From NCBI GenBank assembly GCA_008694505.1, contig VZDJ01000174.1, forward strand, positions 12,374,285-12,438,284: a stretch of DNA of 64,000 nt, written 5' to 3'. Made by a program: the position numbers and the translations under genes. The stretch comes from Cyanoderma ruficeps. Lineage: Eukaryota > Chordata > Aves > Passeriformes > Timaliidae. Below the pieces are notes generated by a model. That model saw nothing but the letters and a program-made list of their open reading frames with translations, was not told where the DNA came from and did not search any database. Below, piece by piece: positions 36,501-47,195 of this stretch. Position 1 is the first letter of the stretch. The number at the start of each line of letters is the position of its first letter.

Positions 36501-36948
36501 CTGGAAGTGTCCAAGGCCAGGCTGGACAGGGCTTGGAGCAACCTGGGACAGTGGAAGGTGTCCCTGCCCATGGCAGGGGTGGCACTGGATGGGCTTTAAG
36601 GTCCCTTCCCACCTAAACCATTTCATGGTGAATGGCAGAGAGCTCTCTGTGTGTCCAGAGGGCACAGCCTGTCCAGCCTGGCCCAGGGTAGTGTTGAACA
36701 GAGGTATTTAATAACCTGCAACTCCACACTGGCCCTGGCTCTATGCTCCTTCCTGTGCCCATTCCCTGGATCTCTACCTCATCCATAGGAGGGAGGAGCA
36801 CAGACATTGGAGCTGTCCCTGCCCATGCCCTGGCCTGTAGAGAGGTGTCTCCCCCACCCCAGCACTGGCAGTAACTCATTTTACAGCTCAGGTAACTTTG
36901 TCAAACTCCTTCTGACCTTTTCCATTTCTCCTCTGTTCCTGATGCAAG
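33557..36948 (+). other. MTMR3 last intron, splitting the FYVE finger
   Basis: Mostly unique sequence, with one CR1 3' fragment at about 36,495-36,627. The ORFs in it match no family I recognise. Confidence 0.8.
36495..36627 (+). mobile_element. CR1 LINE short 3' fragment
   Basis: CTGGAAGTGTCCAAGGCCAG to AAACCATTTCATGG, in the last MTMR3 intron. Confidence 0.87.
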
Positions 36949-37120
36949 GAATTGTGGCAACGTGTTCTGCTCCAGTTGCTGTAACCAGAAGGTGCCCGTT
37001 CCCAGCCAGCAGCTCTTCGAGCCCAGCAGAGTCTGCAAGTCCTGCTACAGCAGCCTCCAACCCGGCAGCTCCAGCCTGGACCTCGAACTGGACAAGCCCA
37101 TCACTGCCACGTCCAACTGA
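36949..37120 (+). CDS. MTMR3: MTMR3 terminal coding exon, residues 1139-1195 and stop
   Basis: TGATGCAAG acceptor. The exon completes the FYVE zinc ligands (RNCGNVFC, SSCCNQ, RVCKSCY) and ends in a short acidic tail at TGA 37,118-37,120. The split Arg codon joins the previous exon in phase to give RKHHCRNCG, the PI3P-binding signature of FYVE domains. Confidence 0.97.
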
Positions 37121-38915
37121 ATTCCTGGCCTGGGAGCGGCAGGGGAGCAGCCGAGCCGACCCTTCCCCACGGACACGCGGATCCCGGGGGCCGAGGCTGG
37201 GAGGCCGCGCGTGGAGCTCGGGCCGTGGGCGCTGCTCGGCGGGACAGACCTTGAGGATGTGCCGCTGGATCGTGGGATTCTCCTTGTCCAGCTCTTCCCC
37301 CTTTCCTGCCTGTCCTGTCTGTGTGTCCGTGTCCCCGCGCGTGCGTGTGTGTATATATAATAATATATCTGTTTGTTTGCGGGAGGGTCGTGGAGGTGGG
37401 GAGGGAGCTGGTGCACAGCCAGGATCCCTGTGGGTATTTATCTGTCCCACTGCAGAACTGCTGCAGGCCGAGGATTGTAGGGAGCAGAGGGAGCCGGGCC
37501 AGCCGGAGTGCAGAGCCTCAATAGCTGCAGCCTCCAGTGCTTTCAATCACTCCTGTTATTCCAAACCAGAAATTGCTGTTTGGGAACCTGTTGCTGCTAG
37601 AAGAGGTGGGAATCTCCTTCCCCAGAAACCTTTTCCCTCTCTGTTCTCACAGTGGGCTTGGCCGCCCAAGGGGGTCTCAGTCAGGTTCCTGGAGGTCTGA
37701 GCCCTCAGAGCGGGAACACCTGGAATGCTGGCTAGGAATGCACATGCTGTTCGTGGGAGCCGAGCCACGCTTCACACTGGGCCTTGCCAGGGGTCTGACC
37801 ATGCAATTCCTGATTCAGTCCAGCTAGGACAGGAGCAGACCTCTGCCTTGTCCTTGCTCCATCCGTGTGAGATTCCCTCTGGGGGCAGAGCATTGCCATG
37901 GTCAGGTCCTGGCTGGTCACTCGCACTTTACTGGACGATCCAAACTGCCGGAAGGCGGCCGGGACCCGCCGGCATCGCCGGGCTCGGCCTGTGCGGATTG
38001 TGCTGGTGCTGGGCACCCTCCTGGGATGCTCCTCCTTTCCCAGGCCATGTTCAGTGTACTCCAGATAGAAGAAAGCTGCCTGAGGAGCTTAAAACAATCC
38101 AAAATACATTACAGATTCCCCTTCCTCCTTCTGTCGCAATCACCTCACTGAAGGGTGAAACTCCCAAATATCCATTTGTAACTGATAGGTGCTCATCCCA
38201 TTCCCTTCCCATAGATCCTGCTTAGTGCAATCTGGCAAGGAGGAAGAGTAGATTCTGCTCACAGTGCATTCCCATGGCAAAATCCCAAATTCTCTATGAT
38301 ATTCTCAAGAATTATGCTGGAGTATTTGAGAGCTCTAGATACAACAGCTCAAAATCCATGAAACCTTGGGAAAGGAGCACTTTGTATTTCCCTTCCCTGG
38401 AATGTCACAATCACATCATCCAAAGGGAGGGTCACGTGGAGAAACCATCTGGCAGAGCTCAGTGGGTCTGAGGGGAGACGCTGAGGTGGTTGGACTGTGC
38501 TCTTCCCACCCTGCCATGATCCGTGTGCTGGCGTGAATGTCCAGGAAGGAGGAGGCTGCGTCCTTGTGGGAAAGGGGTCTGGGAACGGACGGAGCATCTT
38601 GGGATCTCCCTGGCACAGGTCTAGAGAAAGAGGCGCTGAGGGAAAAGCGAAGGATGGGGTTTCCAGCCAGGGCGTGTTTAGGATCTGTTCCTAACCCAGC
38701 AGTGGGGGCTGGAAGAGAGGCACAGGCGTTGCTGTTCCATGCGGAGAGGGATGAGGGAACGTCCGGCTCTTCCCGGGGTGGTGAGGGGAGGTGGCCGGGC
38801 TGGGCTGGGCTGGGGGGACACCCCAACCTTGTGTGATTTGTGGTGCAGAATCAGCCGGAGCCTCCACACGTGCCAAGAGGGTCCGCTCCGGGCTGGGGCT
38901 GGGATGTACAGTGTG

Positions 38916-38921
38916 AATAAA
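38916..38921 (+). terminator. Polyadenylation signal AATAAA (proximal candidate)
   Basis: Canonical hexamer in the MTMR3 3' UTR, followed by a T-rich stretch from about 38,940. It could produce a shorter mRNA. Confidence 0.5.
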
Positions 38922-39122
38922 AGCTTGCAGCTCTTTAGGCTTTTTTGGATCGATGAAGCACTTTTTTTATTAATATTATTTTTCTTTGTATGTAAAGGAG
39001 GAAGCCGTCTCCGTAGCTGTGTACAGAAATAACCCTTCTCTCCACAAGAGAGTAAAGTGCTCCTATATTTTTCATTTTTGTCAAAAGCGAGAAGTAAATA
39101 CTTTAGAATTGTTAAATATATA

Positions 39123-39138
39123 AATAAAAGTGAATAAA
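39123..39138 (+). terminator. Paired AATAAA polyadenylation signals, MTMR3 distal end
   Basis: Two canonical hexamers (39,123-39,128 and 39,133-39,138) at the end of an AT-rich UTR tail, followed by T-rich DNA. This is the most likely MTMR3 cleavage region. Confidence 0.7.
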
Positions 39139-40529
39139 GTTTAGACTTTTGCATGGGAGCATTTGCTAACACACCTTCTAATTTTTTATTTTTCTTCCTT
39201 GTCCCTCGGAGGGGATGTACTGGAGGCTCAGCAGGAACACCAAGGCCTTGGAAAAGGAGGCTGCAGCTGCCGCCCTTGGCTTTCTGTTCCACACTGTGTC
39301 TTTCCAAGGAACAAACTGTCACTCCTAAACTTGAGAGAAAAAATTAAATCTTAGGTTTGGTTTTCCTGGTGCAGGAGTCCCAGGAATGGGGAAGCACACA
39401 ACGCACCCAACGCTGCCAGGTTCTGTTGGGACAATCAGCATGGTTTTTCCAGGATGGAGAAAGGTGCCAGTCTCAGCTTCTTCCATACCATGTTTTTCTT
39501 CTTCCCCTTGACCAACCATCACATCCCAGTCTGATTATTTACCCAAATGTAGGAGCAGCCCCAATCTCCATGGAATTCCCCCTGCTTTCAGTGGGGTTTG
39601 GCAGTGGACGCTCCATTCCCACTTGCACCTGCCTGATCGTGATGCTGGATGGTGGAGCTGTGACTCTTTGGGAACAAACCAGACTCAGGTTTAAGATCTT
39701 TTTTTCCCAATAGGTAGAAAACTCAACTGACGTTTGTCCTGCACAAGGATTATTCCCATTTTCCAAGCACTGTCTGCTCATTCAGACTGTGCACAGTCCT
39801 GTCCCCTCAGGGCCCCCACCATCATTTATTTCTTCTCTTACATATTTGAGTATTTGCCCTGAATTCTCAGGGGTCTGAGCAGCTGTGAGGGATGTGGGGC
39901 CAGATGTGTCATCACATCTTGAGCACAATCCCTCTGTGATCTGAGGGTGTTCATTAAATCAAATCAGGTTGGGGTAGAGCCGCTGGTGGGGTCTGGAGTG
40001 AAAAAGAAGCAGAAATCGCGTTTGGTGGTGTAAGGAACACGCAAAGTGTTTCAGTTACACCTCACAATGGGATTTCCTAGAGCTTCTCTCACACTCGAGT
40101 TTCTCCTGAGTGCTCTCCCAGGAGCTCATTCAAATGTCCTGCAGATGTTTCGAGCCCCGGGCACGGCGCTGCCGGGAGGTTTTTGATCTGGGAAATGCCG
40201 AGTGTGGGTGTCTGCCCCGGCAGAGGGATCAGGGAAGTCCTGAGCTTTCCCAAGGTGCAGAAGGGCTCCTGCCAGGGGCAGCAGCTCTGCCAGAGGAGGA
40301 CACGGCTGAAGGTGTCAAATCTATTTCCCCATGATCAATTCTTCCTAAAGAGCCTCCTTCCTTCTTTCCTTTGTCCCAGCTCCCGGACAGCCCATGAGCC
40401 TGTCAGGACATCGGCGCTGCTGTCGCGATAGGCGGCTTCAGTGCTGCCCCCTGGGCTGTGGAACAACCCCCTGAGTCGGGATATCCAACAGCGTTAGGAA
40501 TCATTAGGAGCTGAGGCCTCCTCTCATCC

Positions 40530-40650
40530 CAGGTGCGACGGGAACACGGCGCCTCCTCCCTGACAGGGCACAGGGGAGGCGGCGCTGCAGTCGCGGGGGG
40601 GCGGCTCCGTTCTCAGCGCTGGGCACAGGCGAGGGGGCGGTGGCAGGTGC
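40530..40650. other. Intergenic GC/CpG-rich patch
   Basis: CpG-rich with G runs (CGCGGGGGGGCGGC) between the two convergent genes. There is no associated ORF of recognisable family. Confidence 0.5.
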
Positions 40651-41797
40651 AGGGTGGAAACCAACGGCTCTGCTGGGGAGGGAAGGGGAAGGAGGTGCTC
40701 GGGAACTGCTCCACGACCCGGGAAAGGCTGCAGGGATGGGATGGAGCCTGCCCTGGGAGAGTTTCGAGGTGTTGGGAGGCTGCAAAGGGCAATAATTGCG
40801 GGCAGGAAGCTGAGGAGGTTCAGGGCCTATTGAACAGAGGAGTCCTGGAATTGGCCAAGATGAGCTTTGGAGTCAGCACTGAGCAAAGGGCAGCTCTGCC
40901 AGCTGCAGGACTGGCCCAGGTGTTCCCCAGTCCTTGGAGCTGTCCATCTCCTCCCACAGTGCAGCTGCCTGAGCTCCCATTGTTGCATTTGGGATTTCAG
41001 CTCACCGTTCTTTGGACTTTGACATTTTATAAATGCTGCTAAAGTTTGACTTTATTATTTAACAGATCTGGGTTTTAAACCTATTTCCCACAGCTCTGTC
41101 ACAAAATGATTTTTAGACCTCGCAGTGGCAGCAGGTGATGGGTTTGATTGTCCTCTTTTTGGGTGGGATTTATATTAAAATGACATCTGAGGTCTCAATT
41201 ACTTACTTGAAGCACATGAAATATTTGAAACCATGCCAAGCTCTGAGGGCAGAGCTGTTCAGCAGCACTGGAAGTGTCAGACCCTCATGTGTGTGTAACT
41301 GCCTTTATTCTTCTGTAGCCTCACCGTGAATATTTAGATCTTAATAAATATGCCATTTTCCTACACAGTGATGAAGTCATAGTCCCTTGTTCTCTGTGTT
41401 GGTGCATCTGCAGAGCTCCCAGTTTGAGGGCCTTATTTTTAGGCAAATTATAGCTCATATATGAGGAAAAATTAATCCTGGTGTTCAGAAATGTAAAATA
41501 GGCTGGGAAGAGGGAAAGCCTGGATTGGCAGCAGTTAGAGATGAGCCCTTAGGGAGGGCAGGGGATCCCAGGTGTTGATCAGCTCTGCAAACACTTCCAG
41601 CACGTGGACTTTCCCTCCTGGGTCACATCCATCTCCTGCTGTTGGACCCACGGGCACAGTTGGGGGTGGATGTTCTGCCATTGTCACTCAGAGCCCCACG
41701 TTGCTCCCTCACTTTCCCATTCTCCTGAGCTTTACAGGGCACAGCAGCTCCTGTGCAATGACCCCTGTGAGATCTTTGACACCAAACTGCAGGGACA

Positions 41798-42078
41798 GAG
41801 TCCTGGGCACAGGGAATGGCTTCCCGCTGCCAGAGGGCAGGGTTAGGTGGGATATGGGGAAGGAATTGTTCCCTGGCAGGGTGGGCAGGGCCTGGCACAG
41901 GGTGCCCAGAGCAGCTGTGGCTGCCCCTGGATCCCTGGCAGTGCCCAAGGCCAGGCTGGACACTGGGGCTTGGAGCAGCCTGGGACAGTGGGAGGTGTCC
42001 CTGCCCATGGCAGGGGGTGGGACTGGATGGGCTTTGAGGTCTCTTCCATCCCATTCCATGATTCCATGATTCTGTGAT
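41798..42078 (+). mobile_element. CR1 LINE 3' fragment, intergenic
   Basis: About 280 bp, ending in an intact CATTCCATGATTCCATGATT terminal repeat, which suggests a young copy. Confidence 0.9.
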
Positions 42079-42820
42079 GTAGGAGATTTTCCAAACCCAA
42101 ATGCTCGTTATTCCCTGCAGTGCACAGACAGCAGAAGCCCTTTGCTTCTGGGGCTGATTCTTGGCATTTGGGCAGTTCCAGGGAAGCTCTGCTTGGCTCA
42201 GCCTGTGACCCCTGAGCCCATGGAGCCCCCCTTGCTGTGTCCTGTTGGGATTGCTCCACTCTGCTCCTCCCCAGAGCCGCCCTTTGTGTCCTCCTGGCTC
42301 TACCATCTTTGAAACTCTGGACAACTCCAATCTCAGCTCCTTCCCCCTTTACCCACTCAGTGTCTGGCTGCTGTAGCATTTCCCAGCTATAAATTCCAGT
42401 TGTCTTCAGTCTATTGGTGCTTTTCTTCTTCTATTAGCAACTTCTTAATTAAAAACTTGTAGCCAGCAGGGCAATACCAAGCGGATCGACTGATGGGCTG
42501 AGGGGAAGGAAAAGCCCTTAGCCAGTGCTTAGGTGGAGAATTACTGGATTTCAGTCCAAAATTTATTTAGAATTTATGTCAGGATGGATTGCAGCATCAT
42601 TAGGACACGTGTACAGGGAATTCATCAACTTTACAGGGGCCAGAGGGAATAAAAATCCCTTTTTTTCTTCAGAAAGCAGCAGATCCTGAGGAGGTCAGTG
42701 TTCATGGCCACAGTGGGTGGAAAGGGCTGTCCCTGGAGCAAACCTCGCCCAGGGGTGGAAGTCCGTGGTCAGCACTGGAAAGCAGGAAGGTGAACAGGGA
42801 AAAAATGATGGGTTTCTGTA

Positions 42821-42826
42821 TTTATT
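42821..42826 (-). terminator. Candidate polyadenylation signal of the acyl-CoA dehydrogenase gene
   Basis: AATAAA on the minus strand (TTTATT on plus) about 355 bases downstream of the stop codon. A second copy at 42,562-42,567 is an alternative. There is no transcript evidence. Confidence 0.45.
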
Positions 42827-43178
42827 CAGCTTCAGATAACTTCCAGTTTGATTTCGGTTGGTTTTCTTCAAAAAGAAGAGTGTTGGCACTTGAAGAGCTG
42901 CTGTCTCCAACTCTTGTCTGGATTTTATCACTGGGGCTTTTCCTAAAGCACTGCGAGAACATTCCAGCACCTTGGTGTGACTCTCAGGGCTGTGTCTGCT
43001 TTAGGAAACCTCCAAACCATCCATTTCAGCCCGGGGCAGGTGGGGGTCACTCCTAAAAGATTTGGTCTGGCCTCTTGTGGAACGGGACATTCCACCACAC
43101 CTGGAATTTACAGGTTCCTGAGGATTTGGGGGAATTTTTTTTGGATTGCAACCCACCTGGCGCTGGGGCTGCGGGCGC

Positions 43179-43290
43179 TCAGAGCCGGCTGTTCCCGAAC
43201 ACCAGGGCGCTGTCCTGGAGCGCGGCCCCGCCCCCGTAGCTGCCCCTTCCCGACTCCGCGGCCACCGGACACAGCTCCTGGTTGCACCAC
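43179..43290 (-). CDS. Acyl-CoA dehydrogenase terminal exon, residues 575-611 and stop
   Basis: CCATCCAG acceptor. It encodes RWCNQELCPV, a Gly/Ser-rich stretch and ALVFGNSRL, and ends at TGA 43,181-43,179. It is CpG-rich, unlike the flanking intron. Confidence 0.88.
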
Positions 43291-43554
43291 CTGGATGGAG
43301 AGAGGGATGGGCTGTGCCAGTCCTGCCACACGCACGGGGCTGGTGCCAACCTGAGCCGTGGCCAGGTGGGATCCCGCCCATCAGTGCGGGAATGGAGATC
43401 GCCCGAGCAGGGAAAAGCCCCGGGCGCTTGTTCCCAGCTGTGCTCCTGGCTCTGGCCACGGCCAGGGGTTGGATCCCTTCGGAGGCAGAGCAAAGCCTCT
43501 GGCACTGCCCACGGAATCATCCAGAACACTGAGGGGGGACAGGGCCGTGCCTAC

Positions 43555-43621
43555 CTCAGGGCAGCACAGACGTCTGTGGGGGAAGCGTCAGGCCGAGCCG
43601 CGTGTTCCATTAGAAGAGCTC
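43555..43621 (-). CDS. Acyl-CoA dehydrogenase exon 13, residues 553-575
   Basis: CCCACAG acceptor, GTAGGC donor, 67 bp. It encodes GALLMEHAARPDASPTDVCA and joins exons 12 and 14 in phase. Confidence 0.85.
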
Positions 43622-44329
43622 CTGTGGGGGATAGGAGGTGTCAGCATTCCCAGGCTCCTGCCAGAACAGCCCAGGGCTCAGGAAAAAAAGGATGGTGGTT
43701 ATTTCTCAGCAGTGCTTGAAGGCTGAGCTGCTTCAGCATGAAGAATGGGGACTGAGCTTTAGAGCTCCACCCTTGACCCAGGTGTGAATCAGATGTCTAT
43801 GGCTCATTCCCAGCCCTTTCCTGGTCTGAAATCCATCAGCACAGGAAGGACCTGGAGCTGCTGGAGTGAGTCTACAGAAGGCCATGGAGATGCTCCCAGG
43901 GCTGGATCCCCTCTGCTCTGCAGCCAGGCTGGGAGAGCTGGGGGTGCTCACCTGGAGAACAGAAGGCTCCAGGGACACCTCAGAGCCCCTGCCAGGGCCT
44001 AAAGGGGCTCCAGGAGAGCTGGAGAGGGACTGGGGACAAGGGATGGAGGGACAGGACACAGGGAATGGCTTCCCACTGCCAGAGGGCAGGGCTGGATGGG
44101 ATATTGGGCAGGAATTGTTCCCTGGGAGGGTGGGCAGGCCCTGGAACAGGGTGCCCAGAGCAGCTGTGGCTGCCCCTGGATCCCTGGCAGTGCCCAAGGC
44201 CAGGTTGGACACTGGGGCTTGGAGCAGCCTGGGACAGTGGGAGGTGTCCCTGCCCAGGGCAGGGGTGGGAATGGATGAGCTTTAAGGTCTCTTCCATCCC
44301 AAACCATTCCATGGTTCTGTGATTCCTGC
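43622..44329 (-). other. Acyl-CoA dehydrogenase GC-AG intron containing a CR1 copy
   Basis: The intron between exons 12 and 13 consists largely of the CR1 element at about 43,838-44,325, inserted antisense to the gene. Confidence 0.8.
43838..44325 (+). mobile_element. CR1 LINE copy abutting a splice donor
   Basis: About 490 bp, from CAGCACAGGAAGGACCTGGA to CCATGGTTCTGTGATTC. Its 3' terminus lies about five bases inside the intron after acyl-CoA dehydrogenase exon 12 and is antisense to that gene. Confidence 0.92.
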
Positions 44330-44501
44330 CTGTGTAGATCCGTGCCAGGCTGTAGGAGAAGTCCCTGGCTGCCAGCTCCATGGTCAGTGCCTGCTCTGAG
44401 CCCGCGGCCGCCATGAACTGTCGGAGGCTCCCGATGGCTTCCCGTGTCCTCTGCATGGCTGGGGACAGTTCCTCAGTGCCTGATGCCAGCTCCAGCTTTT
44501 T
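44330..44501 (-). CDS. Acyl-CoA dehydrogenase exon 12, residues 496-553, GC donor
   Basis: TCTGCAG acceptor, 172 bp. It encodes the C-terminal helical extension (AMQRTREAIGSLRQFMAA, MELAARDFSYSLARIYTG). The only phase-compatible donor after the Thr552 codon is CAG|GCAGGA, a GC donor. The 3' end of a CR1 copy begins about five bases inside the intron. Confidence 0.85.
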
Positions 44502-44894
44502 CTGCAGAGAGAACAACCACAGGGAAAATTCCAGTGTATTTGCCTTGTGCCAGGGAAGGGGCTGCTGGGACCCTGGGCACACCCAGCTGCTGACAACAAG
44601 CTCAGATCCAAGTGGTGCTTCTGGTAGAGGTGGAGCAGCCAGGGAAGGGGATGTGCCCAAAAGGAAGCCCCCAGCCTTCCTTGGGGATGGAGAATTCCCT
44701 GTGACCAGAGCCAGCATGTTGCTGTTTCCATTCTGGATTCCCAGCTGCAAGTGGGGACCAGCTCTCATCCCCAGTTCTCTCTAACTCTATACCTGCATCA
44801 GGGTCTAATTCTCCCAGGGTTATATTATTATTTGCACAAATATGCTCAAGCTGTGTCCAGACAGGAAAATTCACATTAAAGGAGCTTTCCTCGG

Positions 44895-45180
44895 CAAATT
44901 GTGTCAGTGGGAAAGGCCCCAGGACAAGAGGAAATGGCTTCAAGCTCCACTGGGAGAGGTTCAAGTTGGATATTAGAGAAAATTTCTTCACTGAAAGGGT
45001 GGTCAGGCACTGGCACAGTTGCCCAGGGCACTGCTGGAGTCCTCATCCCTGGAAGGATTTAACAGCTGTGTGGTTGTGGCACTTGGGGACATGGGCCAGT
45101 GGTGGCCTTGGCAGTGCTGGGGAATGGCTGGACTTGATCCCAGAGGGCTTTTCCAGCCTAAAGGATTCTGTGATTCTGAT
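44895..45180 (+). mobile_element. CR1 LINE 3' fragment, older subfamily
   Basis: It includes AGAGGTTCAAGTTGGATATT, TTTCTTCACTGAAAGGGTGG and the AAGGATTCTGTGATTCTGAT terminus. Confidence 0.85.
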
Positions 45181-46683
45181 AAAGATTGCACATTCAACTG
45201 TGCCAACAGCGCTGCCTGAAAGCTCCCCTAGTTGAGCCAAGCTCCTGTTCTGCCACATCCCAAATCCATTGTGAAAGCATCAGGGATACTCTGCCGAGAG
45301 GGTCTGGAATTGTTGTTCTTTGGGCATGGCATTCTCACACCGTTCATCTGTGTCTCCTGTTATTCCCTGTTAGGAGGGATGGGACACTGCCTGTGCTTGG
45401 GGCTGGCCCTGCCTCAGGGCTGTGGTCCCATCTTTCCTCACTCCAACCCCTCTCTCTGCAGCAGAGCTGAGGGATCAGCTTGCAGAGCATCCCCAAAGGC
45501 TGGATGTGAGCAGCTCAGCGTGGTGGGAGGTGCTGTTCATTAATTAGCTCCATCAATAACCTGCAGACAAGACTGAAGCCTGTGAGCAGCAGCTACACAG
45601 AAGGAATTTTTTATGTTTCTGAGGCATTCAGTGCTGAGGTGATCCTGCAGCTCCTCTTGCTGGACCAGACAATCCAACTGGGCTGGGTTGAGCCCAGGTT
45701 TGCTCTGTGTTCTCTGACTGCTCAGACCCCAAACTTCCACACTTCTACACTTCCCGGTGCTGCTGTTCCGAGCTCCAGGGGCAGGAACACCCCCAACATG
45801 TGCTGGTCAAATACAAGAACTACTCCAGAGCCAAGATAAAGCCCACAGAACACTAACAAGGTGTTCTAAAGTAGCTCAGAAGTTGCTGCTAATGAGGATC
45901 ACAAATCCCAAAGGCATCAATTCCCACAGTTTGGGTGGGAGCCAGCAGGGCACCAGCCCAGCATGGGGACAACAGGTGCTGCTCGTGGCTGAGACATGGA
46001 CACGCTGCCACAGCTGGAAGGTTTGAACACCTGGAAATATGGATCAGGCATTTAAAAGCATCATTTATCCTTAAGGGATAAAAAAGACCTTGTATTTTCT
46101 TTGCTCACCAGTAATTTACTTTTTGTTGTTGTTGTTCCAACTGCATTTACTCCTTTCCTAACCAAAAGCCCTGGATCTCCTGGAAGGTTTTTCCATGCTC
46201 TCTCTGCACTTGGGATGGAGAGGCTGGGAGCTGCTCCAGGGCAATGCTTGAGGCAGGAGCAGCTCCTGTTCTCTCCTGGTTGCTCTCCTCCAGCTCTGGG
46301 AGGAGGCACACACAGCATCACTGCCTCAGCACCCCTTACTGCCTGAAATGATCAGCAAAAGAGCTTCAGAGCTCCAGTAGTTCTGATTCCCTCTGTTTTC
46401 GTGGAGGAATTTTAAGATGCTGCTCATTTGTTTGCTCTTACTGGCTCCCAAGCATTGTGGTCAGAGTGGTTTCTACTTACAAGATTAATCATGAGTATCT
46501 AAAAATACAGTGACAGGAGGAACATCCCAAGCAGCACTAAAAGCACAATTTTGTGTTAATGCTTGGAGCGAACACACAGCCCCACATCAATAACCTCGAT
46601 TTGTTTCCTGCTGCCTGAAAACTGGGGTTGTGGTCTGAAAAGGACCTGAAAACACTGTCACGTGTCTGAGATTGCAGGGCTGA

Positions 46684-46718
46684 TTTACAGCCTGAGTTAC
46701 AGCCTGAATTACAGCCCT
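46684..46718. repeat. 12-bp repeat, three units
   Basis: TTACAGCCTGAR occurs three times in tandem, with small changes in the last unit. Confidence 0.8.
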
Positions 46719-47024
46719 GCACAGAAATTCTTGAGGCAAGAGTTGATTCTGAGCCTTGTACAGCATATGCAGGGCTGATGCTGAGACCCTGTCCTGGGAT
46801 GTGCCCAGAAATCACCTGAAGTGACTCAAATGCAATAATCAACAAACTGCCCAGGGCTATTTTAGAGGCACTTTTCAGACTGTAATTGAATTTGAAAGTA
46901 CACCCAGGGCTCTGGCTCAAAATTCCAGCTAATAAAATTTTAGTACAACACGAACTGACTGGCCCTGTGCAGTATCCACCTGAAATTTTCACCACAGCAG
47001 AGCTGGAAGTCAGGATGTGTCCTG

Positions 47025-47194
47025 GACTGATCCCAAACCATGGGCAGCAGGAGAGGGGGGATTCTGCCCCACTGCCCTGCCCAGGTGAGACCCCACCTGC
47101 AGAGCTGCCCCAGCCTGGGGCCCAGCACAGGAAGGACCTGGAGCTGCTGGAGAGAGTCCAGAGGAGGCCACAGAGACACTCCAAGGGCTGGAGC
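47025..47194 (+). mobile_element. CR1 LINE head fragment ending at an unresolved base
   Basis: It matches the first 170 bp of the copy at 18,795 and then stops at the N at 47,195. The expected 3' part is missing. Confidence 0.85.
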
Positions 47195-47195
47195 N
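47195..47195. other. Unresolved base (N)
   Basis: The only N in the window. It lies at the break point of a CR1 fragment. Confidence 0.99.

Larger units (their letters stand above)
66..39155 (+). other. MTMR3: MTMR3 gene (5' end outside the window)
   Basis: Myotubularin-related protein 3 removes the 3-phosphate from PI3P and PI(3,5)P2 on endosomal and autophagic membranes (family knowledge). The exons listed separately join in phase to 1,195 residues, close to the human length as I recall it. The PH-GRAM domain covers about residues 20-145 and the myotubularin phosphatase domain about 155-576. The active-site loop HCSDGWDRT carries Cys413 and Arg419, so the enzyme should be active rather than a pseudophosphatase. 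A Ser/Glu-rich linker spans about 607-1020, a coiled coil about 1025-1056, and a FYVE zinc finger about 1119-1180 with WLPDH and RKHHCRNCG motifs. MTMR4 is the closest relative, but the PH-GRAM, linker and C-terminal sequences fit MTMR3. The promoter and first exon(s) lie left of the window. All introns used are GT-AG. Confidence 0.97.
37121..39155 (+). other. MTMR3: MTMR3 3' untranslated region
   Basis: The region from the stop codon to the last paired polyadenylation signals has no credible ORF. It includes a GT/TA-rich stretch (37,310-37,375), a CpG-rich block near 37,130-37,250 and an AU-rich distal end (38,935-39,140). The end is inferred from signals, not from transcripts. A further AATAAA at 41,343-41,348 could support a longer form. 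Confidence 0.75.
39156..42560. other. Intergenic region between convergent genes
   Basis: It lies between the MTMR3 and acyl-CoA dehydrogenase 3' ends. It holds a GC-rich patch (about 40,530-40,650), an isolated AATAAA at 41,343 and a CR1 copy at about 41,798-42,078. No protein-coding gene is recognised. Confidence 0.7.

Noticed and set aside
36807..37700. 297-residue plus-strand ORF over the last MTMR3 exon
   Set aside because: It is in a different frame from the conserved FYVE reading and has no recognisable domain.
43980..44768. 262-residue minus-strand ORF
   Set aside because: It is acyl-CoA dehydrogenase exon 12 plus read-through into the antisense CR1 copy, not a separate gene.
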